From Aselliscus stoliczkanus (taxonomy: Eukaryota; Chordata; Mammalia; Chiroptera; Hipposideridae), in NCBI GenBank assembly GCA_033961575.1, contig CM066730.1:119873523-119937522 (forward strand): a DNA stretch of 64,000 nucleotides. The letters run 5' to 3'. The notes under the pieces are model-generated. The model did no database searches, had not been told where the DNA came from, and saw only the letters and a program-made list of their open reading frames with translations. The position numbers and the translations under genes are program-made. Shown here piece after piece: positions 1 through 12,160 of this stretch. Numbering within the stretch: the first letter of the stretch is position 1; every line of letters begins with the position of its first letter.

Positions 1-1115
1 GGCCTCAAGTACAAATTATCCATTCTCTCTAATTATATTTTATTTTTTTTAGCTAGCTAGTAAAATATCTTATGGCCAGGACAAAAAAGGCAATAGCAGA
101 ATACTAATTGTTAGCATCATACAATGAATTTCAATGTAAAAAAAAAATTCCAATGTAAAAAAAAAATACCGGTTTATGAAAACTAAGTCACGTTCTAAAA
201 GTCATATGATAGGAAATATTTGTGCTGACCATCATGTAGAGATCATGCCATAGTCTAAGCTTTGTTACTAAGCTTTGGAACGTGCTTGATATTCAGCATA
301 TTTAGACCTGTTCACTGACTTATTGTTCCTCTGGGTCTGTTCCCAGTTTCTTTTTCCCTTTGGGAAGCAGTTCTTCTTACTGCTCAACTATGCATTCAAC
401 ATCTTGTAGTCATTAATATACCAAAGGCAGGGGGTAAAGGGCCATCATTTCAAAGTGTCCCTGCTCACTTGATTTTGGAGTACAACAAAGCCTAAAGAAG
501 TGGGAAGGTGAAATTTATCCATCCTTGGTAACAAATCACAGGTTTCTTTCTTTGCGATATTAGGAAGTGGTGGTTTTGTTTGCATGGATTTACCAAAAAC
601 GGGGGTGGGTGTCCATTTGTGATTTGATGAATGACAATTCACAAAGCCATCAGTACACCTGCTCCTATCAGAAGAGATGTACTTTATGAAAGCAAGAAAA
701 TGATCAGTAACAGTAATTGTTTTCAACACAGGAGCATGCTTTGGTTCAGGGATATTTTCTCTTCACAGATGTTTAAAGTCACTTGGCGCTCAGCCTTCAA
801 ACTTGTTATTCATGAGGCACCCATATTCCTGTTTCATAGCCACATGACCATCTAATATGCCATAAACAGAAATGATCTTCTGAATTTCAGAGCTGTACCT
901 TGAGCCTACCCTGCCTGCCTAGCCTAGAGAGCTTTTATGTTTCATGATACATTTGCAGGTTGAAAATATTCATTTTGGTCCGTGGTTTAAAACCATTTAT
1001 TCATTAGATATTTAGAGCTGCTAATCAATATAAATGTACATGCTTTCTGTGTTCCTCTCTAGGGTGGTGGGTGTCTTCTTTATATTTTCCTTTTATTCGT
1101 ATTTGTATTTTAGTA

Positions 1116-1116
<1 letters not shown>
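1..1116. other. Unclassified AT-rich noncoding DNA
   Basis: No repeat family or coding exon is recognised here. A small direct duplication lies at about 128-168, where a short CAATGT motif followed by an A-run occurs twice. Two overlapping ORFs of 94 codons (minus, 445-729) and 74 codons (plus, 631-855) have no recognisable domain and are most easily read as chance. Confidence 0.5.

Positions 1117-1162
<46 letters not shown>
1117..1162. repeat. (TA)n microsatellite
   Basis: About 23 uninterrupted TA units. The tract is self-complementary and could extrude as a cruciform. The ORF running through it (run of Tyr-Ile) is an artefact. Confidence 0.97.
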
Positions 1163-1163
<1 letters not shown>

Positions 1164-1317
1164 TAGTGAGAAGGAGAATGACCCTACTCAGGTGCTTAGG
1201 AAGAAAAAAAAAAGGAGTTTGGAATACAGATAATGCACAACCTGGAAAACTAACATAGCCTTAGTCAGTAGTGAATAGAATATTTGAAAATATTAGTTTA
1301 AGTCATTAGGAATGACC

Positions 1318-1319
<2 letters not shown>

Positions 1320-1348
<29 letters not shown>
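1320..1348. repeat. (TG)n microsatellite
   Basis: About 14 TG units, followed by degenerate alternating purine-pyrimidine sequence to about 1370. Confidence 0.95.
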
Positions 1349-1350
<2 letters not shown>

Positions 1351-3539
1351 GTGTGCACATGCATACACACGCTACTGCTATATTTTAACACAAGCCCAAG
1401 GAATCAGTATTTTTCACACTGATGAAAAATATTTGCAGTGCAATCTGAACATTGTTCTTAATAGAGCTAGAAATGCCATTTCAAAACATCAAAAGCATCC
1501 ACATCATTTGCTATTTGATTCAAAGAAATAGAAAGTCATACAGTGGTACAAGATGTTGCTACTTATGCCATTGGCCACCACATAAACTAATAAACATCTC
1601 AGGGTAGAAAATCCAGCTATAATTTAGGACCCCAAGTCATGTGTTGTACTTTTTTTCCTCGGACAGAACTAGCTAAAACAACCTCAGAGTTAGCAGTTTG
1701 TATTGTTCAACTTTGAAACACATGATAGTTTGAGCATTGGGCAGGTAAGAGACTAATTTGCCTTTGTAAAACTGCACACCCTTGGGGCAATTGTGTTTCA
1801 TGCAGAGGTGAACAGGAATGTTTTCAGCAGCAAGACTATGGAGCTGCCATGTTTAATGTCTACTACTTTGTGTTTTCTTTTTAAGCACAAGTCTAAATAC
1901 ATGAACAGCAGATTCCCAATTTCAAACTGTTATTCGAACTCATCTTTTGGTTTAATGTTATAATTTATATGGGTCATAAATCAGCATTAGCTATATATAC
2001 ACATATATATGCTTTCCTCAGCCACAAAAGTTTTTATTATCAAATATAGCAAAGGAATATTTTTTTTCTATTTTAATTAATACATATGACCTATTTAATC
2101 AAGGATGCTGCCTATTATTCTGGAATAAGGAGAAAAAAATGAGCATTGTCATCCTGGGCATCTAGGAGAGATTGCCTATTTTCTTGCTCAATTTTTGCAA
2201 AAATGAAAAATTATGATGAATATTGGTTAGACTGGCTTTGTATAAGGTTTACTCTGTCAAAATCCCCTTGCATACAATTTTATTTTTACAGAATTCTGAT
2301 GAGCAATGTGTGGTGCTCAGTTCCTCAAGCAAGCTACATTGAATGCTTATGATAATGATCACAGCAACTACAAACACAATGGATGTACATCAGCCCCAAA
2401 TGAGATCTGAGCTTCTGATGAAAGGAAGACTGGGTCTCTTCCTTTTTTCTGTGTGTGTCTTGTGTAACAGCCTCAGTGTCTATAACTAATGAATACAAAT
2501 GCAAAGAGGTAATTTTGTAATACAATTTATAGTGAGGCAGAACCCAGGTTGCTTGCTTTACTTACGATGCTAACCCTTTTCTCAGATGATCTGAGCAGCT
2601 ATGCCTGTCTCTAATTTTGCTAACATTTCACAGATATAAAAAACTGTGCACCCCCAACCCTCTGGCTCCTTCCCCTCCCTCCCTTTCTCCTTCCTGCTGT
2701 TTCATTACATTTTCTTATGTGCATACCATCAAGTCCTCTTGGACATATAATAAGATTTGTGCCAGACTATGTTTCTTGGCTTTAATGGTTAGTTAGCTTT
2801 CCAGAATACACATGCTGCTTTATACATGCTTTTATTACTGACATCATGAGAATGCATCTTTCCTATGTTTACAATTGGGTGTTCACCCTTAAATAAAAGC
2901 AATGAGATCAGGTTGTTTAAGAGAATCTTTGAAAAGCAGAATAAAAACAGCTGTTATCTGCTTGAACCATTTCATTTTCTTTCATGATCTGAATGATAAT
3001 GATGTGTAGCAGTGGGCAGTCTCCAGTTCTCATTATACACCACACATCAGAGCCTCTTTCAGGTTGGAATTGGGTCTCTGTCCTGGAGTTCCAACAGGCT
3101 CGTTTCAACCTCACTTCTAACAGGTGTAGGTGTTTGCAGGAGGGTGTGAGGGGGGCATAAAACACCTTTGCCTGCTCCCCACTAACCTTCCCGATTCAGG
3201 GGGCTGGTTTTCATTGGCAACGTGGGTTGGAAAGTCAAACCAGGTCTTTGCTGAAATCTCTCTCACCAGGAACAGATTACAAATATTTCCACATGTCAAA
3301 CAAATGAACAATAGGGTGGTCCTTATTAATCAAAGCTCTCCTAAACCAAGTACAGATGGTAGTAATGAACTTCTCTTCCATGAAGATTTCTTGAAACAGG
3401 AGGAAATGTATCTCACAGAAATGCATTTTTCTTCAAGGGACACGAGACAAGGAATAAGGAACTCAAACCAAATGTAACCGAAACGAAACACAACAAAACA
3501 ATAATAAATAAATAAATAAATTTTAAAATCCCAGTGTTC
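1349..3539. other. Unclassified noncoding DNA
   Basis: I recognise no repeat family, RNA gene or exon. A short (AAAT)n lies near 3503-3521. The segment around 3000-3310 is less AT-rich than its surroundings and carries overlapping ORFs on both strands (115 codons plus, 82 and 64 minus). None shows a domain signature. Confidence 0.45.
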
Positions 3540-4030
3540 TCAATGATCCAAACCGGAAGGTTGATTGAGCTCATTTCCATTCAACACTCCCTCATTGCAA
3601 GCTGTTTCTGAAGATTCCGTGGCATTTGCCTAGAGACTGACAAGCTTAAATTGGTTTTAACCTCTAGAGCCCCTTTTTATATCGCAGATGTTGCTGATTG
3701 GGGAGCAGGGTTCTGCTTTCTCCCAAAGTCAGTGATTTTCAGGCTCTGGTGGCATCTACCACAGAGAGTGTAACTCCTCTCAGACAACAATGTCTTTTGT
3801 TATCTTTAATTAACAGAAAAATATCGATAGGAATGGTTGAAAGTGCATTGTAGTCAAAGCTTGAGAATGAGGAGAGTCAGAGAAGTAATTCTATTTAAAG
3901 AACAACCCAGAGGCGGGACCCATGGCTGCCTTTCATTTCTCCCACCCGAGATCTATATTACTTAAGCCTCTTGGGTATTGGAAAACTGGGTTGGGGAATC
4001 TCCTGAGAACAAAGACTCCTTGGGACTTTC
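3540..4030. promoter_or_regulatory. Candidate conserved noncoding element
   Basis: This is a non-repetitive, relatively GC-balanced island in an AT-rich desert. It contains a homeodomain-like TTTAATTAA at 3805-3813 and a ONECUT/CUX-like ATCGATA at 3823-3829. A SOX-like ACAATG and CTTTTGTT lie just upstream (about 3786-3800). Such clustering is typical of developmental enhancers, but conservation cannot be assessed from one genome. The call is an inference. Confidence 0.2.
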
Positions 4031-5551
4031 TGTATGACCAGGTGTTACTATTTAGGAGGAGTATATTTCAGATGTTTTAGCAAAATTGGTGCCACTTCTT
4101 CACTCAAAATTGGTGCTATTAAGGTCCAGAGCTGTCCCTCAAGGTGAGAGATCAAAAGATGCTAAGATGTCACTCCGTTCATGCCTTATCTCAAAACAGT
4201 ATTAAACTTAAATTGTATTTGAAAGGTGAAAATTCTATTGTGAAACCCTTAACACAGAGGGTCTGTGATTTCCACTGATAAAAAAAAAATGCCATGATGT
4301 AAAAACTACCAGAGGCAATTTCTCTCTCTAGCCTAAATCTTTTATACTGCAGCTAAGAGTGTGTTCCTTTTGGTCTGTTCTCAGAAAAAGAGAGCACTAT
4401 TCAAAATTGTTCAATGTATGGGGAAAGATTTTTAAAGGTCTCATCTCCAACTTTTGAAAGATAATTACAGTAGAAATGGGCAATTTTTCTACTAATAGAT
4501 TAAATATGTGCCTGAAACCTCAGACTAATTATAATCTTTTTCAAGAGGACTAAAATTTTATAACTTTTCATGAGGAGATAACATATTATTGGATTTTAAA
4601 AGAAATGAAATAAAAGTATTATATACTATATAAGAACAATTCCCTTACATGCCATAATCATGATTCCACAATGATTTTTATGGGGAGGGGAGGTGATTAC
4701 CCAACTGATGTTTAATTTATTGGGAACTTTCAAAAAATTTTATGAAAACACACTTTATTATTATTTTGAGAATGTGAGATACTTTATTGAAAGTATGAAG
4801 TAATATAATTCATCATCTCAAATAGTTCCCTAAATTTGTGGAAGTAGATTGGAATTAGGTCTTGTTCAAAACAGATCCTCTAGTTTTAAGTTAACACAGA
4901 ATCATTGGCAAATGCCAAAAGAAGACTTCATCCTTCCAGGTTTTTTTGTTGTTGGTGGTGGTTTTTTTTTGGTGCTGTTGAGTAAGTGATAATATCTCAG
5001 TGAAATTTAGTTTTCAGCATGCTCTCCCTCCTCACAGACTAGGCATTCCTCAGAAAATACTTACATATGCTTTTCGGCTTGTTACTGAAACATTATAAAA
5101 TTTAGAGCAGTTTGTGTACTCTGTGGCATAAACTAACATAGTAATTTCCATGTTGAGAAGACAATGAATGATTAGAACAAGTAATGAAATTTCAACACAC
5201 TATTGAGGAATGACTTAAAATTGTCTTAGAATATTTGCTAAAAGCCATGTTTACATTCAGCTCAGATATTATACAAATCTAAAGTATTTTATAGTATTTT
5301 TGTTTTTTCTACTAATCTGTTATAATAAAAGTAAAAATAAGATGGCACATATCTGTTCATTAGAGGGAATTAATAAGACTGCACAGGAGAGAGAAGAATG
5401 ACAGAGAGAATGATAATTTAGATGAAAGAGTAAGAGGAAAACGTAGAGGGGAAGGAACAAGAGATATCATTCTCTACCTAGAAAATAGTATCAGCTTGGG
5501 GAAAGCTGGAGTAATTAGTCATCAGAACATAGATATATAGATAGTCAACAG
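4031..5551. other. Unclassified AT-rich noncoding DNA
   Basis: No recognisable family. Contains an oligo-T/G-rich patch near 4940-4975 and otherwise unremarkable sequence. Confidence 0.45.
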
Positions 5552-6025
5552 GAATAGTAATTACCATTTTTAAATGCTTGCAATATTTCAGGCATTCTGT
5601 CTCGTGCTTTATGTGTATTCAAAGACTCTGATTGAGGTGGCTGAGAGCACATGGTTTGTGTTTGAATATGAACCTGACCTCTTACTGGTTTTATGACCTT
5701 GGCTAGGTCACATGTAAAATATAATAAAAAGTCATAAGAGAACTTTCCTTATAGGTTTGTTATGAGGATTCATTGAGAGAATATTGGGGAAATTCTTGGA
5801 ACAATGTCTGGGACACACTAAGTACTGCATAAATGTTTATCAAAACACATCCTCATTTAATTCTCACAAGAACTCTCTATGATAAAAACCATTATTTTTA
5901 TTTTAAAGTGAAGATAACTGAAGTCCCAAAAGTTGATATAATTCGTCCAAGGTCAGATATCTAGTAGATGGTGGCGATGAGGGTGGGACTCCATACATCT
6001 GTTTCAGGGGCCTCAAGCTCCCCTA
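5552..6025 (-). repeat. MIR SINE (antisense), split by a second MIR
   Basis: The left piece (5552-5625) matches the reverse complement of the MIR 3' half, with the tract that normally reads GCACTGTTCTAAGCGCTTTACA. The right piece (about 5850-6025) resumes with CTCATTTAATTCTCACAAGAA and runs through the core to GTCCAAGGTCAGATATCTAG and the tRNA-like end. The two pieces abut in consensus order and are separated by a sense MIR. MIR is an ancient tRNA-derived mammalian SINE, so this is a fossil. Confidence 0.75.
5636..5842 (+). repeat. MIR SINE (sense) inside another MIR
   Basis: The MIR core is visible as TTATGACCTTGGCTAGGTCA. It is followed by the 3' half (GGTTTGTTATGAGGATTCA) and the end (CTAAGTACTGCATAAATGTT). 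The preserved order of consensus blocks makes the call secure. Confidence 0.8.
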
Positions 6026-6544
6026 TGCTGCCGAGTGAGCTAACAACAGGGAATGAGGTCCATCCATGGACTTTTAACTACTAAATCAGATCTATAATCA
6101 GATTGAATAAAAACCAAGGACACTGACTTTCACAGCCTATAATCTCTGTCATTTTAGGGAGGAGCGGTAGATAATTGACAAAAATATAGAAAAACACAAA
6201 CTGTAGACAATGTTTTTTTTTTTTTTCCTGACAACTCTTATTTTTAAGCCTATTGTTTTTCCCGGGAATGACTGCATATTAAATATTTTGGCAATAACAC
6301 TATTTTGATATGGGAACCTAGATGTATTATAATTAAAGAAAAGTGTCATGCAAATTCCAATAGATAATTTGTTTTTTATTTCTAGTCTGGAATCAATTGC
6401 TTGTTACCAAGTTCATCTCAACAAGGATATCTTTCTGGATTCTTCTGAGTAGATCAGACTTGGTGAGATCTTCTCTCAACTGAATGAAACTTTCTGTCTT
6501 ATACCTGTCACAATTTTTATTACGTACTTAAAAAAATGTTTGTT

Positions 6545-6700
6545 TGAAAACTGAGTGTCTTCTCCACTCCACTGAAAGCTTCATGAATGGAAGTATTATT
6601 TCTGGTTTGCTTGTTCTTTTATCTCTGGCACCTAGAATGGTATCCAGCATAGAGTGGGATAGCTGCTCAATAAATGTTTCCCAAATAAATAAACAAAAGT
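6545..6700 (+). repeat. L2 LINE 3' end
   Basis: Matches the L2 3' tail: a CACTGAAAGCTTCATGAA block, then TATCTCTGGCACCTAGAATG, then GCTCAATAAATGTTTCCC. L2 is an extinct LINE; only the 3' end is present. Confidence 0.75.
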
Positions 6701-9555
6701 CATCGGCTTCTGACAAAGCTGTTTGCGAGTGTTGGTGCATAGTTCAAATAAAGACTGGTTGCATATTGGTGACATGTTGAGAGCTGTGTGAATAAGAATG
6801 CTCTGTGGACAATGCCATTTCATTGTTTCTTCAAGTAGCAAATATGGAAAAAATAATACTAAGAAAACTGAAAAAAAAATAGAGCAAACAAGATCAACTT
6901 CAAAGGAAAAAACATGATTTATCATTTTGTTTCAGAAGAGGATAGATAGTCTAAGAGGAAATTTGTAAATTTTCCACTGTAATTTTTACAGTTTCAAGTT
7001 GAATCCCTTTCTGTGATCTTATTAAAACAAGCTGCCTATGGTTAGAACCTGTAGGTTAGAACAATGTATACCAGGAGAATACATGGCAGCAGTAATATCA
7101 CCTTTATATGGTGGATTCTCTTGCTATGTATCAAGGAATCATCACCCGGTGACCCCTGGGTACAGGAACTCGTATGTGATTAATCAAGGAAGCACTTTCT
7201 TTGTTGAACTCTGGAGAGAAATTTTGGTATCCAGCAGGTGAAATAACATACTAGGGAGCCTGGCAGGCAGAGTGGCATATTCCCTTCTGACCTCAATTTC
7301 CCAAAGACACTGTGTCGTCTGTTTGTGGATGACACTCTATGGGAAAAACACCAATCTAAGAAAACAGCAAGGACTCTATCATAACCCCATGGAATAGGGA
7401 GATGGTTATCTTCTCATTTAGTCAAGAAAAGAAGTTGTTTTTTTTGGGTATTTGAGAGAAAAGACAGACTAATTTAGTTAACTGTTTTGAAAGAAAGTGT
7501 GTCATCTACTAAGTCTTTCCTTGCCAGTCCATATCTGTTTAGTTAATACTGTTGGAATTGCAAAAACAAACAAACAAACAAACAAAAATCTTTTAATCTG
7601 TTAGAGACAAAGGCTGCTTATCAGATTACTTCTTCTCTATGGTTGAACCAGTGATTATCTTCAAGGGGCGGAGGTTTCTTGGAATTTAAACATAACATAC
7701 ATTTGGGTTGATGTTAAGTTTAAAAGTTAAAAATGGAACATGATTATGTGTTTTATTCTCTTAAATAGATAATTCACTAATGCACAGAGAGTTTGAACAG
7801 GTAGCTGGAAATGATGCTACTTAATTATGTCATAGACAACTAAGACATTTCCTGAAGTTTATCAAAATTTATTTTTCAGAAATCGAGCACTCATAAACAC
7901 TCTGAAAACGAGGACAGTGGTATTAGCATAATAGGTATTCAGTTATTAACTAGGTGATTGAGATGTAGATCTGTTGTATGGGGTAGCTTCCCTATTTATT
8001 ATACTTATGTGTCCATTTGTTATAGTTTTCCTCCACCTTAAACTTTGGCTACGTGATTGTATAAGGATCTTACGTGATGGAGGTGGGTAATAGAGAGCAT
8101 CCTACCTCTTGAATAGCAGTGGCCTCTCATTGGTGTTTCTTCCTCACTGCTAAACTGAAACAGACAATAAGCCTCAATAATGAAACAGAGAGGAGCAACT
8201 TGTAGAATCTTCTTTTCTTACCAAAAGTTAAATTGACATAGATCTCATTTAGAGTGCAATAAGATTCAGAATTGTTGAGCTGTCGAGGGCCTCATCTAGG
8301 ATATAATTACTGCTTATTTTATAAATGTTCCTGAGTTGCAAGAGAATGCCTTTCATGAAATTCTACATATGTGCAATGATTTTTCTGGGTCATGCAGTTT
8401 TTGTGTTTTATTTGAACTTTCTGCACACCCAGGTTGTAAACCCAAAATGATAAAGACAACTGTGAATATTTAAATATTGCTTGTTAAAAGTTTCTGATTT
8501 GCTAAAATGTAATTTCTAATAGAATTTTTACCATGCAATTTATCTCCTCTGTAATGAGAAACTAGGAAACTAGTTATATGAATATATATTTTTTCTTCCT
8601 CTTTTCCTTGGTAGTGTTATACTAACAGCTGGAACTTATAACTATTTGGAAACATCAACAATGTTGAAATTTACACTCCCATGTGCAGATGCTATCAGAC
8701 AATCAAAAAAATGTGTACAAACAATGAAAAGAGGAAAGCAATTTTATCAAAGCATTATTCAGTTGGATGGGCACAAAAAGTTACACTTGCCTGTTTTTGG
8801 AAAAACTTTGTGAATCAGTAAGATGAGATGGATTATATTAGAGCAAGATTTTGCAAAAAAAAATTTCTAACTCAGTGATAGGTATGGTCTCTATGGTTTA
8901 CCCCCACCACATTATATAAGCAAGAGACTGAACTAATAAAAAAAAGAAAACTGTGCCAGCTAGCTCTCTTTCCCACTGGATTTCAAGATTGTAGTCAAAC
9001 ACGTATCTACCTAATACTATTGGGCATGGTCTCTTAATAATATGCTTCCAGCAGAGAGTTTGGGCCAAGTCTTCCATTGCTAATTTATATCCTGCTTATC
9101 TGAGAATGATTGGTTAATCCAAATATGGTATTTTGGGATGTGGAATTAGACTAATACAACTCTAATATAGATTTTATTTTTTTGCTCCCTTGGGGCCTTA
9201 TCTGTCAAGCTAGTTTCTTTGGCTTGCTCCTCCAGTATAACTTAGTAGAAATTGGTAAAAAGAGATGAGACTGTCGTACCCATAAAGACCTTAAGGCTGC
9301 AAAGTTACATGGGGAAACAGGTGTAAAACTTAAATATCTCAAATATATTCAGAACCTTCCTCCCAAAATAAACTTTATTTTTACTTCTTGCATCCAGGCA
9401 GGGAGTTTCTTCCTCAGTTCAAAAAATATTGGGTTTTTTTGTGGGTGAGTTAAGGTGAAGGGTGAAGGGTGTGTATTTGGTACTTTTACACATGGTCTAG
9501 ATTTATCAATAATACCCAGATTTGAAAATAACCTTTAATAATGGAGGTATTGTGA
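6701..9555. other. Unclassified noncoding DNA
   Basis: No secure family call in this 2.9-kb stretch. It contains a (CAAA)n run at about 7563-7587 and several oligo-A/T runs. A 67-codon ORF at 7038-7241 has no recognisable homology. Confidence 0.45.
7563..7587. repeat. (CAAA)n short tandem repeat
   Basis: Five to six AAAC units in an A-rich context. Confidence 0.85.
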
Positions 9556-9559
9556 GGTG

Positions 9560-9765
9560 ATTGAAATATGCACAATAGAATTAGACAGACCTGGATTTGA
9601 ATCTTGCCTCTATAGTCTGCAGGTTGTATGACTTCGTGAGTTACTTTTCCCCATGCCTCATCTTGTCATGAGTACATTGAAAATAAAGAGTGCTATGGAA
9701 ATTAGATAAGATGACACATGTAGATTGTTTAGTATAGTAAATAAAACACTTAACACAGTGGTAGC

Positions 9766-9766
<1 letters not shown>
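9560..9766 (+). repeat. MIR SINE
   Basis: Consensus blocks are in order: GACAGACCTGGATTTGAATC (tRNA-like B-box region), CATGCCTCATCTTGTCATGA (core) and ACACTTAACACAGTGGTAGC (3' end). It is directly followed by the ATT microsatellite, which probably grew from the MIR 3' terminus. Confidence 0.8.
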
Positions 9767-9808
<42 letters not shown>

Positions 9809-9809
9809 T
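9767..9809. repeat. (ATT)n microsatellite
   Basis: About 14 perfect ATT units at the 3' end of a MIR, a common place for such expansions because MIR ends in TTATTA-like sequence. Confidence 0.97.
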
Positions 9810-10424
9810 TAGATGCATTCCAAAGCTTCATTAACCACAGTAAAATACTTGCTCTTAAATAGTCTCTATTTTTCCTTTTCATTAAAGAAATCCAAAGAGG
9901 TGTCTTCTGATCAGAGAAGAGACACTAAATAGTATTCAGTGGGGCATAAATTTGGATACAGGGTGAGAGAGAAGTGGCTAAATTGTTAAGTGTTAGTCTG
10001 AATGTACCATAGACAGACTTTGCAAGGATAAACCTCCGCTGCATTCAAACAGGACATAAAGATAAATAATGGAGCAGAGGACTTGCTAGAGCGGTAAAAG
10101 TAGACAGATAAATCCTTCTTTTCTTTTAGAGGAAAAATATGTGAGCCGAAGATAGGAAATAATTGCAAAGTACATGAAAACTGAAGCTTGTTTGCCAAAT
10201 TCTCTGTTTTCTTTTTTCCTTCTGCAGAAAACATTGAAGAGTTACTAAAAATGCCTGAAGAATGACTGCCTACATACATCAGTAAAGAGAGCAGCAGTTC
10301 TAGTTCATCCTTTTCCGTGTTGATATTAAAATAGCAAAATCACAGGGCAGCTCTTCCATGTAGCATTTGCTACTTTGTATTGCAATTTATGTTAACATGA
10401 GTGTTTTCCCCACAAGTGCTACCA
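9810..10424. other. Unclassified noncoding DNA
   Basis: No repeat family or gene recognised. A 97-codon minus-strand ORF (9986-10279) has no domain and low-complexity composition. Confidence 0.45.
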
Positions 10425-10515
10425 GCAAAGGGCCATTTTTTATTCATGTATCACCAATCCTGAGCACAGAATAAATGCTCAGAAAATGAGTTTGCTGCAT
10501 CAATGAATCAATTTT
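10425..10515 (+). repeat. L2 LINE 3' end fragment
   Basis: Resembles the last 90 bases of L2: TATCACCAATCCTGAGCACA, then GAATAAATGCTCAG and a terminal ATCAATGAATCA. It is short and diverged. Confidence 0.55.
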
Positions 10516-10784
10516 GGTGAGTTTCAGATAAGGGCATTCAGTTATCTCATTTGTTCACAAACTTCATTGCCTGTTATACTTCAAAACAGCATATGCTAAA
10601 TTAAAGCTTAAAACGAATTTCTAACTCAGTAGTTACCAAATGATTTTATCATAAGGATTTCCTTTAAGTGTCAAAAATTGTCATGAGTATTTGTACTTGA
10701 ATTATCCCTGGATTGAAAAAAACATACAACATAGCAGCTGCCAAAGCAGCTTCCATATCTATTCAAAATTGCTAATCTAAAGGG

Positions 10785-11190
10785 TGTTCCTCGCAGTTCC
10801 TTTGTACTAGCAAAGATGAGGACAGAGCAGGAGAACATACCGAATGTCCACCCACAGCGAATTGATTAAATAAACTATGCCACATTCATATAATGAAATA
10901 CTTCGCAGTACTAAAAAAGAAGATAATAGATCAATACGTACTGATACAGAAAAATGTCCAAGCTGTATTAGGAAAGAACCTCAAATTGCAGTATGGGACA
11001 CCCAGTAGAATTAGCTTTGTGTGTGGAAAACTACACAATTCTTCTGGCAAGAGTGTGGAATGATGTTGAAAGAACATACAATAAGTTGAAATGAGTGTGA
11101 GAGGAAGAGGGCATTTACTTTTTATATTATGGCCTATTATACTGTTTGAATTTTCCCCATATGACCATGAATTATTTATATTTTAAAAAT
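10785..11190 (+). repeat. L1 (old L1M-type) 3' end
   Basis: The typical L1 3'UTR order is visible. AATGTCCACCCACAGCGAAT is followed by TTAAATAAACTATGCCACAT, CATATAATGAAATACTTCGC and a ACTGATACAGAAAAATGTCC block. Divergence is high, so this is an old 5'-truncated copy. Confidence 0.8.
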
Positions 11191-11241
11191 CAAAATACAA
11201 AATACTTATGTATTATGTATTATCTCTGTCTGTCTCTATTT

Positions 11242-11247
<6 letters not shown>

Positions 11248-11287
<40 letters not shown>
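11248..11287. repeat. (TA)n microsatellite
   Basis: About 20 TA units downstream of the L1 3' end, preceded by a short TGTGTG stretch. Confidence 0.97.
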
Positions 11288-11288
<1 letters not shown>

Positions 11289-12039
11289 TCCCGCCCCGCC
11301 ACCTTTGCTTGAGACCTGTAGACCTACATATTCTGCCAATGGCTAATGTTTGGTGTATGCCTCTATGTGAAAATCACTTGCAATAATTCTGCAGCTCTCC
11401 ATAGTTCTTTCATCACCAGAATGGACACCAGCCTTACCAAGTTTTACATCCTTTACTTTTTTCAACAAGCAAATAAACAAACAAACCAGCAAGCTTTCAA
11501 ATGTTTGTTAGCTGCACCATTCTTTGTTCATGCTCGGGAAATGCCACGGAAAAGCCCAGTGTTAGAGCAGACAAAAGCAGAACTTGTTTGATTAATTTCA
11601 GAATGAAGCTTCAGAACTTCCCTCCGCCCTTCTTCTGGGGCAGCTGAAAGTGGGAGTGAGGGGTAGAAAGTTGGAAGGGAGAATCCACAGAACACTTCAT
11701 GTTCCAGGGAACCCAGTGTGAAAACCGGAACCTCAACAGTCACTCTCAGGTCATTTGGTTGAATCAAGGTCAAACGAGCTACAGTGTTGATATAAGAATT
11801 CAGATTTGTAGATGTGAGATTGTATACATACAGCTTCTTTTAGCCTTATGTTAGCTCCATGTTGCAGGAATTATAGGAACCATGCTTTGCTCACCTTCAC
11901 ATGCTTTGCTCACCTTTACATTCACTTTCTCTGACTACTCCCATTCAGTGCAGAGTAACTTGCATTTATAGATAACCAAAAAAAAAAAAAAAAAACCACA
12001 ACAAAAAAAACAACAGTGCAGTCCATTAGTGGTTGACCT
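11288..12039. other. Unclassified noncoding DNA with a 19-bp direct repeat
   Basis: Mostly single-copy looking. Two tandem 19-bp units starting CATGCTTTGCTCACCTT lie at 11881-11899 and 11900-11918. An A-rich run occupies about 11978-11996. Two 81-codon ORFs on opposite strands near 11346-11773 show no domain. Confidence 0.5.
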
Positions 12040-12160
12040 ATATTGAATAGGTTAGAGGACTTTCCTAAGATCACTCAGCAGATATATGATACATGGGATT
12101 AATCCCTGAAACCTCATTCCCGATCCAGGCCTCTTAGTCTTATACCCTAAATCACACTTT
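12040..12160 (-). repeat. MIR fragment (antisense)
   Basis: Shows the reverse complement of the MIR core: CCTAAGATCACTCAGCAGAT followed by a GGGATTAATCCCTGAAACCT block (B-box side) and GGCCTCTTAGTCTTATACC. Confidence 0.6.

Noticed and set aside
445..729. 94-codon minus ORF that could be an exon
   Set aside because: No splice context, no domain and overlapping frames on the other strand.
7690..7720. TTGGGTTG resembling a mariner end
   Set aside because: The bases following do not match the inverted repeat and no partner is nearby.
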